Shown here: positions 56,167 to 64,000 of the stretch, piece after piece
Layout: each line of letters starts with the position of its first letter
Position numbering within the stretch: position 1 is the first letter of the stretch
Assembly (NCBI RefSeq): GCF_029855125.1
Contig: NZ_CP123229.1
Coordinates: 2,046,001 to 2,110,000 of the forward strand
Length of the DNA stretch: 64,000 nucleotides
Direction: 5' to 3'
Source: Methylocapsa sp. D3K7
GTDB lineage: Bacteria; Pseudomonadota; Alphaproteobacteria; Rhizobiales; Beijerinckiaceae
The notes under the pieces: generated by a model
Database searches by the model: none
What the model was told of the DNA's origin: nothing
What the model saw: only the letters and a program-made list of their open reading frames with translations
Made by a program: the position numbers and the translations under genes

Positions 56167-57945
56167 TCAATATCCCGCCGCCAAAGTGCCGCGTTGCCTG
56201 GTATCGGCCGCGCCCATCAGCACGCCGTTGGCGCGAAGAATGCTTTGGGCCGAACCCCAGGCGTCATGGACCACGACCTTATGCCCCAGGGCTTCGAGCA
56301 ACCGGATCGTATCGCGGTTTAAACCGCGTTCGGCCTGCAATTCATCCGGCAATCCCTGATGATGAATGCGCACCGCCTCGGTCGCCTCGGCGAGATTCAT
56401 GCCAAAATCAATAATGTCGAGGATGATTTCCGTGACGATCGTGATGATCCGCGACCCGCCCGGCGAGCCCGTCACCAATTCGAGTTCGCCGTCGCGAAAG
56501 AGCATCGTCGGCGCCATCGATGACAGTGGCCGTTTGCGGGGGGCGGGCGCATTGGCGGCACCGCCAACCAGACCAAAGGCATTTGGCACCCCTGGCTTGG
56601 CGGCGAAATCATCCAGCTCATTGTTGAGGAGAACGCCCGTTCCCTCGGCGACGAGGCCGACGCCATAGGAAAAATTCAAGGTGTAGGTATTCGCCACCGC
56701 ATTGCCATCGCTATCCACGATTGAAAAATGCGTCGTCTGGTCGCTTTCATAAGGAGCCGGATCGCGTGGTTTAATATCCGCCGCGGGCCGCGCGCGCGCC
56801 GTCGAAATCTGCGCCCGCAATTTTTCCGCATAGGCTTTCGAAATCAAGCCGCCGACGGGAATTTTAACCTGATCGGGATCGCCGAGATATTCGGCCCGGT
56901 CGGCGTAGGCCAATTTCATGGCTTCGGCCAACAGATGAATGGTCGCAGCCGAATTGGCGCCTTGCCTGGCGAGCGGAAACCCTTCGAGCAAATTGAGAAG
57001 TTCGATGATATGCACCCCGCCCGACGAGGGCGGCGGCACGGAGGCGATCTCGTAGCCGCGATAGGTGCCATGCACGGGCTCCCGTTCGACTGCGCGGTAG
57101 GATTTGAGATCGTCCAGCGTCATCTTGCCGCCCGTCGCGCGCACGCTGGCGATGATTTTCTCCGCCACAGGCCCTTCGTAGAAGGCACGCTCGCCGTCGC
57201 GCCCGATGGCTTCCAGAACGGAGGCCAGATCGGATTGAACGAGCCTGTCTCCGCGCGTCAGCGGGCTTCCATCCGCATGAAGGAAAATCCGGGCCGACGA
57301 CGGCCAGCGTTTCAAGCGGGATTGAACATTGGGCAGCGAATCAGCGAGATCATCCTCGACGTCAATGCCGGAGCGGGCGAGCGCGACGGCGGGGGCGGCA
57401 AGCTTGGCGAGCGAGAATTTTCCCGAGCCATAGTTGCGCAATGCGAGCGACAGGCCAGCGACGGTTCCAGGCACGCCCACGGCAAGCCCGCTGTCGCGCG
57501 ATCGCGAAGCCACTGCCTCGCCCTCCGCATTGAGGAACACGTCACGCGGGGTATCGGCCGGTGCGGCTTCACGATAATCGATGACGACGCTTTTTCGCTC
57601 CTTGGCAAGATAGACGAGCATGAAACCGCCGCCGCCAAGGTTTCCGGCGCGCGGCAAGGTTACGGCGAGCGCCAGCCCGGTTGCGACCGCCGCGTCGATC
57701 GCATTGCCCCCGCGCCGGAGTATATCGACGCCGATTTTCGCTGCCTTCGCTTCCTGCGCGGCAACCATGCCATGGCTGGCCAGGACCGGCAGAAATCGCG
57801 CGCCTTGCGAGATGATCGGCGGCGGCAGTGGCTGTTCGGCTTGCGAGGCAAAAGGAACGACAAGATATGCCGCAACGAGCACGCCAGCACGAAGCATCAT
57901 ACGTGGCGCTCGCCAGGGACTTGCTTGAAACATTGAGATGCTCAT
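56167..57945 (-). CDS. ggt: Gamma-glutamyltransferase
   Basis: The 592-residue protein has a signal peptide (MLRAGVLVAAYLVVPFASQA) and the Ntn-hydrolase fold of GGTs: GNAIDAAVATGLALAVTLPR, GNLGGGGFMLVYLAKERKS, the self-cleavage site YESDQTTHFSIVDSDGNA with the catalytic Thr, and the C-terminal GSPGGSRIITIVTEIILDI. It cleaves glutathione and gamma-glutamyl amides in the periplasm after autoprocessing into two subunits. Its ATG overlaps the recQ stop by four bases, so the two genes are in one transcript. Confidence 0.93.
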   Translation of the reverse strand: MSISMFQASPWRAPRMMLRAGVLVAAYLVVPFASQAEQPLPPPIISQGARFLPVLASHGMVAAQEAKAAKIGVDILRRGGNAIDAAVATGLALAVTLPRAGNLGGGGFMLVYLAKERKSVVIDYREAAPADTPRDVFLNAEGEAVASRSRDSGLAVGVPGTVAGLSLALRNYGSGKFSLAKLAAPAVALARSGIDVEDDLADSLPNVQSRLKRWPSSARIFLHADGSPLTRGDRLVQSDLASVLEAIGRDGERAFYEGPVAEKIIASVRATGGKMTLDDLKSYRAVEREPVHGTYRGYEIASVPPPSSGGVHIIELLNLLEGFPLARQGANSAATIHLLAEAMKLAYADRAEYLGDPDQVKIPVGGLISKAYAEKLRAQISTARARPAADIKPRDPAPYESDQTTHFSIVDSDGNAVANTYTLNFSYGVGLVAEGTGVLLNNELDDFAAKPGVPNAFGLVGGAANAPAPRKRPLSSMAPTMLFRDGELELVTGSPGGSRIITIVTEIILDIIDFGMNLAEATEAVRIHHQGLPDELQAERGLNRDTIRLLEALGHKVVVHDAWGSAQSILRANGVLMGAADTRQRGTLAAGY

Positions 57946-59903
57946 GACTCGTCGCTATGGACTGCGATGAGAGAAAGGAAGATCGCGGCGTAACGAACAG
58001 CCTTGTCCGGCCCAATTCCCGGAATGGCAAGCATATCTTCGCGGGTTTTGGGGCGCGCTCGCGCCATTTCGATCAAAACTTTGTCATGAAAAATGATAAA
58101 GGCGGGCAGCTTTTGCTCCCGCGCAACTTCAAGGCGCTTGGCTTTGAGGGCGGCAAGCAAGCGATTTTCCTTGGCGGTCAGGCGCACCACATCGCTATCT
58201 GTTTTGGCGGGCTCGAACGCTTGGCGCGGTAACGCAGGATCCTTGGCCTGCGCAACCACGATCTCTTGCAAACTGCGCCGCACGGCCACTTTGCGCCCGC
58301 TCGGCAAGCGAATATCTCCGCGCAAGCTCAAAGGCGCCTCGCCCGAGAGCACGGCACGTCCATCTTTCGTAATGATCCAACGATCGCGATCTTCAGGGTC
58401 TTGCGCGATCAGCTTCGCTGCGTGAAGCTGATAAAAAATGCTTCGCCATTCGGCCGGATTGAACTCCTTGCCAACGCCGAAGGTCGGCAGCAAATCATGA
58501 CCGTGCCGCCGGATCGCATCACTTGCGTGCCCAACAAGAAGATTGGCAAGGTGACCAGGGAAAAATCGTCCCGATGTCCGGTGAATGGCGGACATGATTT
58601 TCTGCGCTGCTATGGCTCCGTTGAAGCGCGGCCATTTGCCATCGCAAATATCGCAATTACCGCAAGGCTTCGATGTCTCGCCAAAAGCCGCGAGCAGGGT
58701 CTGACGGCGGCAATGCGGGGTTTCGCATAAGGCAATCAAAGCATTGAGCTTGCGTTTCTCGATCAGCTTGCGGTCTCGCGGCGCCACGCTTGCGGAAATT
58801 TGCTGCTCGCGGAGCCTGATATCGGCGTCGCTGAATAAGGTAAGCGTTTCCGCCGGCAAGCCGTCGCGCCCGGCGCGGCCGATTTCCTGATAATAGGCTT
58901 CGATGCTCTGCGGTAAATCAGCGTGGCAGACAAAACGGACGTCGGGTTTGTCGATCCCCATGCCGAAGGCAATGGTGGCGACGATGACGACGCCCTCATG
59001 ACGCAGGAATTCATCCTGGCGCGCCGATCTCATTCCAGCTTCAAGGCCGGCGTGATAGGCGAGTGCTAGAACACCTTTCTGGCCGAGGTACTCCGCGAGC
59101 TTCTCGACACCCTTGCGCGAGTTGCAATAGATAATGCCGCTGTGGCCTTTATGACGCGCGATCATCGATTCGATTTGCCGCGTGGCATCGGTCTTACGCG
59201 CCATCGAAAGATGCAAGTTTGGTCTGTCGAAGGAGCGCACGAAAATTTGTGGAGGAACGGCAAAGAGTTTTTTGACGATGTCGGCACGGGTCGGCTCATC
59301 GGCGGTCGCCGTGACCGCGATGAGCTGCACGTGACCGATCGCCCGCGCCACTTCGGCAAGGCTAAGATATTCAGGCCGGAAATCGTGCCCCCATTGCGAG
59401 ACGCAATGCGCCTCGTCGATGGCGAACACATCGGCTCCCGCCGCACGGAGCAACTCTGCTGTATCCGCACGCGCGAGTCGCTCTGGCGCGACATAAAGGA
59501 TGCGATAGCGGCGGCGCCGGAGGCCCGCCTCGATCTCCGAATTATCTTCCCCGCTGTTCGAGGAATTTAGCGCGGCGGCGGCAATCCCGCGCGCTTGCAG
59601 CTGCTGCACCTGATCGCGCATCAGGGCGATTAGCGGCGACACGACGACCGTCAGCCCCCTGCGCACGATCGCCGGCAATTGGTAGAGAAGCGACTTACCA
59701 GCCCCGGTCGGCATCACTGCGAGGATATGTTCGCCGGCGAACACGGCTTTGAGAATTTCCTCTTGTCCAGGACGGAATTCTGTAAAGCCGAAAACCCGCG
59801 TGAGCGCTTCTTTCGCCTCGTCGATGTGCGCGTTCACAGCGTCCCCGTTCCGCAAATCTTCGAGTGCGATTTGCTCTAGAACCGTTACATCAAACGTTCC
59901 CAT
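57942..59903 (-). CDS. recQ: ATP-dependent DNA helicase RecQ
   Basis: The 653-residue protein shows the helicase motifs: MPTGAGKSLLYQLPA (Walker A), FAIDEAHCVSQWGHDFRPEY (Walker B and motif IIa), VATIAFGMGIDKPDVRFV and YYQEIGRAGRDGLPAETL. The RQC zinc site is in CETPHCRRQ and CGNCDICDG, and an HRDC domain at the end (TREDMLAIPGIGPDKAVRY). RecQ unwinds DNA during recombination and repair. The start at 59903 gives a slightly long N-terminus; the conserved part begins AKEALTRVFGFTEFRPGQ. Confidence 0.95.
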   Translation of the reverse strand: MGTFDVTVLEQIALEDLRNGDAVNAHIDEAKEALTRVFGFTEFRPGQEEILKAVFAGEHILAVMPTGAGKSLLYQLPAIVRRGLTVVVSPLIALMRDQVQQLQARGIAAAALNSSNSGEDNSEIEAGLRRRRYRILYVAPERLARADTAELLRAAGADVFAIDEAHCVSQWGHDFRPEYLSLAEVARAIGHVQLIAVTATADEPTRADIVKKLFAVPPQIFVRSFDRPNLHLSMARKTDATRQIESMIARHKGHSGIIYCNSRKGVEKLAEYLGQKGVLALAYHAGLEAGMRSARQDEFLRHEGVVIVATIAFGMGIDKPDVRFVCHADLPQSIEAYYQEIGRAGRDGLPAETLTLFSDADIRLREQQISASVAPRDRKLIEKRKLNALIALCETPHCRRQTLLAAFGETSKPCGNCDICDGKWPRFNGAIAAQKIMSAIHRTSGRFFPGHLANLLVGHASDAIRRHGHDLLPTFGVGKEFNPAEWRSIFYQLHAAKLIAQDPEDRDRWIITKDGRAVLSGEAPLSLRGDIRLPSGRKVAVRRSLQEIVVAQAKDPALPRQAFEPAKTDSDVVRLTAKENRLLAALKAKRLEVAREQKLPAFIIFHDKVLIEMARARPKTREDMLAIPGIGPDKAVRYAAIFLSLIAVHSDES

Positions 59904-59911
59904 CAGGCTGG

Positions 59912-60457
59912 TTATTCTGTGACTCTGAGCAACTTATCCACGAATGGAGTTACCAACTCCTCCTGCAATATGGTGAATTGCTCCAAAGATGGCTCGTTAA
60001 GAGTATCTGGAGAGATGATCTTTCTTACCCACTTGTCATAGAAATACGCAACATCGATCGCCGTATCAAAATTTGGTACCGGCCTGGAAAAATTTAACTC
60101 ACGGTGTGCTACGAAATTGTCTTGAAAATCTTTGAAGCTTTTCCAGTACTTTTCCCAGGCTGCCTTATCCAAATTAAGCTCCTGGAACAGCCCATCACGG
60201 AAGCTCTGAATAAGCTCTTTTGATTGCTTTTTAGATAATTGTTTCCAGTGCGTTGGATTGCAACCATCAGAACCGAACACCATGCACCAGTTTATCGTGG
60301 CGGCAAACAAATGGGCTTCGATAGTCATGTGCCAAAATCTATTGTGTAACCGACGTTCCGTGTAGCCCTTGCAGAGGGTCCTATAATAGGTCAGGTGGTA
60401 GATGAAACAATCTACGATGTTGTACTGGTGCGTGAATACATCCTGTTTGTAATTCAT
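59912..60457 (-). CDS. Low-GC orphan gene between the ABC importer and recQ
   Basis: From ATG 60457 the protein has 181 residues, rich in Tyr, Phe, Trp and Lys (MNYKQDVFTHQYNIVDCFIY, HMTIEAHLFAATINWCMVFG, FKDFQDNFVAHRELNFSRPV). Residues such as QDNFVAHRE may be a functional motif like that of HEPN-type RNases (R-x4-6-H), but this is uncertain. Its base composition, near 40% G+C, differs clearly from the 60% around it. It fits tightly, 11 bases after the ATP-binding gene and 8 bases before recQ. Transfer from another organism is likely. No family is confidently recognised. Confidence 0.65.
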   Translation of the reverse strand: MNYKQDVFTHQYNIVDCFIYHLTYYRTLCKGYTERRLHNRFWHMTIEAHLFAATINWCMVFGSDGCNPTHWKQLSKKQSKELIQSFRDGLFQELNLDKAAWEKYWKSFKDFQDNFVAHRELNFSRPVPNFDTAIDVAYFYDKWVRKIISPDTLNEPSLEQFTILQEELVTPFVDKLLRVTE

Positions 60458-60468
60458 GGTGATTGCGC

Positions 60469-61182
60469 CTAACAATGAACCCCATTCGTCATAAGAGCTC
60501 GAATCGTTTCTTTCATTTTCGCGGCTCGCGCGCCTGTCATGGCGCCGCGCGGCGCCTCGATTGTCCGGTCGGCGACAAGCCGTCCCGGCGCCGGGGACAA
60601 GACAATGATCCGGTCGGCGACCGCGATCGCCTCCTCGACATCATGGGTAACGATGAGGGTGGTCGCCTTGCGCTTCAAAACGAGCGCCAGCAGCTCTTCG
60701 CGCAGCCGCGCCGCGAGCGCGGCATCGAGCGAGACGAAAGGCTCATCGAGGAGGAGAAGATCGGGTTTGACCGCGAACGCCCGGGCGATCGCCACGCGGC
60801 GGGCGAGCCCAAGCGATAATTCGCTGGGGAAATGGTCGAGATGTTTGGAAAGGTGCAAGGCCGCGACGATCTCGGCGAGTTCGCTCTCGCTTGATGTTCC
60901 AACAAGGCGTAGGTTTTGCGCGACGCTCCGCCACGGCAACAGCCTTGGTTCCTGGAAAACCATGCCGATCTTATTCCGGGAGGGTAAGACAAGCCGGCCT
61001 TCGAAAGCGGTGTCGATCTTCGCGACAATCCGCAAAAGCGTTGTCTTACCGCAACCAGACGGGCCCAACAGGGCACAGACCTCACCTTGCCGCAAAGTGA
61101 AGGCGACATCGCGCAAGATGTCGCGCGTTTGCCCGTACGCTGTTTGCAGCGTCTTCCGGGAAATGAAAACCTCAAGCTCCAT
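60469..61182 (-). CDS. ABC transporter ATP-binding protein (TauB/SsuB type)
   Basis: The 237-residue protein has Walker A (LLGPSGCGKTTLLRI), Q-loop (GMVFQEPRLLPWRSV), a signature region (LSLGLARRVAIARAFA) slightly changed from LSGGQ, Walker B (LLLLDEPFVSLDAA) and the switch His in LIVTHDVEEAI. It drives the adjacent permease. Start ATG 61182 is chosen because the conserved domain begins there and because it overlaps the permease stop by about ten bases. Confidence 0.92.
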   Translation of the reverse strand: MELEVFISRKTLQTAYGQTRDILRDVAFTLRQGEVCALLGPSGCGKTTLLRIVAKIDTAFEGRLVLPSRNKIGMVFQEPRLLPWRSVAQNLRLVGTSSESELAEIVAALHLSKHLDHFPSELSLGLARRVAIARAFAVKPDLLLLDEPFVSLDAALAARLREELLALVLKRKATTLIVTHDVEEAIAVADRIIVLSPAPGRLVADRTIEAPRGAMTGARAAKMKETIRALMTNGVHC

Positions 61183-61972
61183 GCGGCCGCCGCCAGCGCG
61201 AGACATGCTGTTCGAACGGTTGCACAACGAGTGTTTCGATCGCCAGCATGAGCCCGACAAAGGGCAATGCGTAAGCCAAGAGCCGTGTCACATCGAACAG
61301 CTGGAACGCGATGCCGATCTCGAAACCGACACCGTTCGAACGGCCGATCAATTCGACGACAAGGACAATTTTCCACACGAGCGAAAGACCCGAGCGCATC
61401 GCCGCCGCGATGTAAGGCGCAAGTTGTGGCAAGACGACTTCTCTTGCTTTCGTGCCCCAAGATAAGCCAAAGAGCTCGGCCATTTCATCGAGGTTTTTGT
61501 CACGGGCACGAGCACCTTCGCGCAAAGTGACCGCCGTATTTGGCAATTTGTTGAGAGCCACGGCTCCAATTGCCGCTGTCTCAGTCAGCCCGATCCAAAT
61601 ATAGGCGAGGACGATAACGACGAGCGCTGGGAGGTTCAAGAGTACGATCACTATAGGATCGAACAAGCGGTCAATCGTCTTGTTGCTGCCCATGGCCACG
61701 CCGAGTGCGGTCCCGAACACCATCGCGAGGGCAAAAGACGCCGCGACGCGGGCAAGCGTGATCCCGAAGTTCAAAAACAGGGCGCCTGACCACGCCTCGG
61801 TGGCGATGACCGACACGACGGCAAGCGGGGGCGGCAGCGTGCCGGGCAAAGCGAAGCGCGAACCCATTTGCCAAGCAGCCAGCAAAAGGAGCAGCGGCAT
61901 AAGCCGGATCAATAGGGCTTTAATTCGCCCCGGGCGCCACGCCGGTACCACCCTTATAGTAAGTCTTCTCAT
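61172..61972 (-). CDS. ABC transporter permease (TauC/SsuC type)
   Basis: The protein (266 residues from ATG 61972) has about six spans. The cytoplasmic EAA loop reads LDEMAELFGLSWGTKAREVV followed by LPQLAPYIAAAMRSGLSLVW, typical of nitrate/sulfonate/taurine-type importers. The segment FALPGTLPPPLAVVSVIATE is the conserved N-terminal part. It overlaps the substrate-binding gene by about 50 bases. The ligand is not certain. Confidence 0.88.
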   Translation of the reverse strand: MRRLTIRVVPAWRPGRIKALLIRLMPLLLLLAAWQMGSRFALPGTLPPPLAVVSVIATEAWSGALFLNFGITLARVAASFALAMVFGTALGVAMGSNKTIDRLFDPIVIVLLNLPALVVIVLAYIWIGLTETAAIGAVALNKLPNTAVTLREGARARDKNLDEMAELFGLSWGTKAREVVLPQLAPYIAAAMRSGLSLVWKIVLVVELIGRSNGVGFEIGIAFQLFDVTRLLAYALPFVGLMLAIETLVVQPFEQHVSRWRRPHGA

Positions 61973-62996
61973 CAAGTTCCTTTGCCGGACCGGCGAGATC
62001 CGCGCCGCCTGCCGTGACGAGGGCGCGATAGAGAATTCGCGCGTCGGCGGCTTCCTCTTCGACCCTGCGCCGGGGTATGCCATCGATATAGGTTTGCCGG
62101 TAGAGCGCGAGTTGTGCGCTTCCTTCAATTCCAGCTTGCCGCGCGATTTTGTCCCAATCCGCGTCCGAATGTGCGAGAATCTCCCTTGCTTCGCCGGCGA
62201 TCTTCAGGAAACGGGCGAGCGCATCGGCGTGGGTTCCAGCAAAGCCTTCGTCAAAGACGTAGCCGACCATGGCGACCGGCCCCTTGGCGCCAAGCCGCTT
62301 TTCGATCTCCTCCATGTCAATGAGCCGCCGGAACCCGCGCGATTCGAGCGCCACGCAAAAGGTCCAGTAGTTCAATGTGGCGTCTGCCTCACCATTCACG
62401 GCTTTCTGGTAGAGCAAGGGAGGGGCGCCATAGATGACGGTTGCCTCGGAGGCGATATCGAAGTGCTGCTCTCGTGCAAAGGCCTGGAGCAACAACCAGC
62501 TTTTGTCCAAGGGACCGCCCGCGACCGCGATTTTTTTGCCTTGCAAATCAGTGAGAGCCTTGATCGGCGAAATGGTTTCGACCATGACCGCACCGAGAGC
62601 GGTCGAATAGGGGAAAAAGACAGGCCGTCCGCCGAGATTTCTTTGCCGCGCAACCCAAGGCCAGTCGCTGAGAATGATATCTACGGAGCCCCCCAGTAGG
62701 GCGACTTTCGAGGCTTCGGGCGCTGCAAGCTCTGTCACCTCGATCTCAAGTCCGGCTTTCTTGTCAAGCCCCCGCGCCTTGATGATTGAAAGCTCCCAGG
62801 CAAATGTTCCGGTTTTTTGCACCGCAAGACGAAGCCTGTCCGCCGCCTGAACGGCGGTGCTCGATAAAACTGCCAGCACAAGACAGAATACCGCTTGCCC
62901 AAGACAGTGGCTCAGGAGGGAGCCCCATCTGCCTTTGAAGGACGCCAAGGGTCTAGAATGGTCCGGGTTGTCATTTGCCATCGTCTCAGGATACAT
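61920..62996 (-). CDS. ABC transporter substrate-binding protein (SsuA/NMT1 type)
   Basis: The 358-residue protein has an export signal (LGQAVFCLVLAVLSSTAVQA) after a long polar N-terminus, then the periplasmic binding fold (LRLAVQKTGTFAWELSIIKA, GLEIEVTELAAPEASKVALL, GSVDIILSDWPWVARQRNLG, GKKIAVAGGPLDKSWLLLQA). The family imports sulfonates, nitrate or thiamine precursors. A second ATG at 62981 could be the real start. It diverges from the cytochrome gene. In methylotrophs similar importers lie beside PQQ-alcohol-dehydrogenase genes, so the ligand could be related to C1 metabolism. Confidence 0.85.
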   Translation of the reverse strand: MYPETMANDNPDHSRPLASFKGRWGSLLSHCLGQAVFCLVLAVLSSTAVQAADRLRLAVQKTGTFAWELSIIKARGLDKKAGLEIEVTELAAPEASKVALLGGSVDIILSDWPWVARQRNLGGRPVFFPYSTALGAVMVETISPIKALTDLQGKKIAVAGGPLDKSWLLLQAFAREQHFDIASEATVIYGAPPLLYQKAVNGEADATLNYWTFCVALESRGFRRLIDMEEIEKRLGAKGPVAMVGYVFDEGFAGTHADALARFLKIAGEAREILAHSDADWDKIARQAGIEGSAQLALYRQTYIDGIPRRRVEEEAADARILYRALVTAGGADLAGPAKELDEKTYYKGGTGVAPGAN

Positions 62997-63100
62997 GCTT
63001 TATCGCGTCGGTCCAAAGAGGTGGTTCTTGGGCCATGGTTGCGGGCGATGGCGGGAGCGTGATCGAATGCCCCTCGCGCTTATAGGGAAGGAAACCGGAT

Positions 63101-63496
63101 ATGAAGCTTAAATATGTTTGTCTCGCCGCCGCGGCTGCCTGGGCCGGTTCCGTTGGCGTGGCTTTGGCGGGCGATGCCGCCGCTGGCGAAGAGATCTTCA
63201 CACACAAATGCAAGGTCTGTCATCAGATCGGTGAAGGCGCCAAGAATTTCGTTGGACCCGAATTGAATGGGCTGATCGGGCGCAAGACAGGCTCCGTGGC
63301 CGATTACAATTATTCCGATGCGAATAAGGATTCCGGAATCACCTGGGACGAGGCCAAGCTCAAGACCTATCTCGCCAATCCTAAAGCCGTGATTCCAGGC
63401 ACAAAAATGATTTTCGCCGGACTTCCCAAGGAAACCGATCAAGATAATCTTGTCGCTTATCTCGCCCAGTTCGGTGCCGACGGTAAGAAGAAATAA
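63101..63496 (+). CDS. Class I c-type cytochrome
   Basis: The 131-residue protein has a signal peptide (CLAAAAAWAGSVGVALA) and a haem site CKVCH (Cys37, Cys40, His41), followed by GPELNGLIGRKTGS and the axial Met in IPGTKMIFAGLP. This is a soluble periplasmic cytochrome c, similar to cytochrome c2 or cL-like electron acceptors. It probably passes electrons from a PQQ dehydrogenase or the bc1 complex to an oxidase. The stop codon is followed directly by a convergent terminator. Confidence 0.92.
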   Translation: MKLKYVCLAAAAAWAGSVGVALAGDAAAGEEIFTHKCKVCHQIGEGAKNFVGPELNGLIGRKTGSVADYNYSDANKDSGITWDEAKLKTYLANPKAVIPGTKMIFAGLPKETDQDNLVAYLAQFGADGKKK

Positions 63497-63515
63497 GAAA
63501 TAGGCGTTATAAAAT

Positions 63516-64000
63516 CTATGATCCCTCGCGCCCCTTGAGCATGCTGCGCGAGGGATCATAAGCAACGATCGCAGCGGTGAGAAAGACAGCTCCCGCGCCA
63601 AGCACCACCCCCAAGGCCAGAACATTGATCTGCTCGTAAAAGGCAAAGCGGATCAGCTCGACGGCATGGGTGAACGGATTGAGTTCACAAAAGAAGGCGA
63701 GCCACGGGCTGCCCTCCTTGACCCGCCACAAGGGGTAGAGCGCGGAAGAGGCGAAAAACATCGGGAAAATGACGAAATTCATGACCCCCGCAAAATTCTC
63801 CAATTGCTTGATGAGCGAAGAGAGCAACATACCCAGAGCCCCCAGCATGAGGCCCGCAAGGATAAGCGCGGGCAGCACGGTCAGATAGCCCCAGGGCGAC
63901 GGCGGCTCGATCTCCCAGAAATAGGCAACGGCAAGAAACGCATAGACCTGGACAATGGATACGGCGGTACCCGCCACAAGCTTGGATGTCAGCAGAAACC
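63516..64000 (-). CDS. ABC-2 type permease, PedC-like (5' end beyond the window)
   Basis: The frame is open to the window edge and encodes the C-terminal 160 residues: SIVQVYAFLAVAYFWEIEPP, ALILAGLMLGALGMLLSSLI, QLENFAGVMNFVIFPMFFAS, ALYPLWRVKEGSPWLAFFCE and LNPFTHAVELIRFAFYEQIN. This pattern matches the ABC-2 permease family associated with PQQ-dependent alcohol dehydrogenases (PedC). Its ATP-binding partner should lie beyond the right edge. What is exported is unknown. Confidence 0.85.
   Translation of the reverse strand, partial: FLLTSKLVAGTAVSIVQVYAFLAVAYFWEIEPPSPWGYLTVLPALILAGLMLGALGMLLSSLIKQLENFAGVMNFVIFPMFFASSALYPLWRVKEGSPWLAFFCELNPFTHAVELIRFAFYEQINVLALGVVLGAGAVFLTAAIVAYDPSRSMLKGREGS
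63518..63559. terminator. Convergent terminator after the cytochrome and permease genes
   Basis: ATGATCCCTCGCG and CGCGAGGGATCAT are perfect 13-base complements with a 16-base loop. On the minus strand a T-rich run (AGATTTTATAA) follows, as in an intrinsic terminator for the permease gene, whose last codons form one arm. On the plus strand it lies 21 bases after the cytochrome stop. Confidence 0.6.

Noticed and set aside
56728..57936. Open frame antisense to ggt (402 codons)
   Set aside because: It is a shadow of ggt. The residues are Arg/Gly/Ala-rich with no motif.
60457..60475. Integron attC or attI boundary (GTTAGGC before the low-GC gene)
   Set aside because: Only one seven-base core matches. 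No complementary core or attC hairpin is present within 150 bases or at the other end of the gene, and no integron integrase is in the window.

Overview
The window reads as chromosomal DNA (roughly 60% G+C) of an alphaproteobacterial methanotroph. The strongest evidence is a complete particulate methane monooxygenase operon, pmoC-pmoA-pmoB, on the minus strand at 51335-48108. All the copper-ligand residues I looked for are present, and a PmoD-like copper protein and a small membrane protein follow. The PmoA sequence, the Rhizobiales-type neighbours (DUF1488, DUF2852, DUF1178, DUF4164, MctP with its DUF3311 partner) and a PQQ-dehydrogenase-type cytochrome/ABC-2 pair suggest Beijerinckiaceae, perhaps close to Methylocapsa. 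The genus is inference.

Layout. 1-8 kb is accessory and decayed: a secreted dienelactone-hydrolase-like enzyme, a frameshifted small gene, a prophage-type ParB/DNA-methyltransferase gene broken by an IS630 element and two frameshifts, a tyrosine-recombinase remnant fused to a flavin-oxidoreductase remnant, a NUDIX hydrolase and a frameshifted LTXXQ gene. 8-19 kb is envelope and transport: DUF2778 protein, two-module L,D-transpeptidase, secreted kelch protein, Kup potassium transporter with a DUF4239 protein, and a fatty-acid desaturase. 19-23.5 kb holds small unknown genes, tRNA-Arg(CCT) and a response regulator whose receiver lacks the phosphoacceptor Asp. 23.7-29.7 kb carries grxC, DUF1178, mog, an ATP-grasp/alpha-E protein, a transglutaminase-like protein and a membrane-protein gene interrupted by a TAG codon. 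29.7-37.4 kb contains a CadD-like transporter, GST, queG, an epimerase and other genes, with two parS-like sites inside long palindromes. 37.8-46.5 kb is core metabolism: a LuxR-type regulator, zapA and DUF4164 diverging from tkt-gap-pgk, then SGNH hydrolase, DedA and pheA. 46.6-51.9 kb is the pmo operon. 52-60 kb has a nuclease-like protein, an M48 protease, DUF3311-MctP, ggt, recQ and a low-GC orphan gene. 60.5-64 kb has an ABC importer, a c-type cytochrome and the end of an ABC-2 permease.

How the genes fit together. PmoCAB makes methanol from methane at the membrane, with PmoD probably handling copper. The cytochrome c and PedC-like permease at the right edge are typical neighbours of PQQ methanol/alcohol dehydrogenases, so the next step may lie just outside. 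Transketolase, GAPDH and PGK link one-carbon assimilation (Calvin or serine cycle) to central metabolism. MctP imports short carboxylic acids, which would suit a methanotroph able to use acetate or lactate.

I found no CRISPR array, rRNA or complete prophage. The observations most worth a second look are the palindromic parS pair, the ATP-grasp/alpha-E/transglutaminase operon, the extended PmoA N-terminus with hairpins between the pmo genes, and the methyltransferase gene that can be rebuilt in frame across the IS630 insertion.
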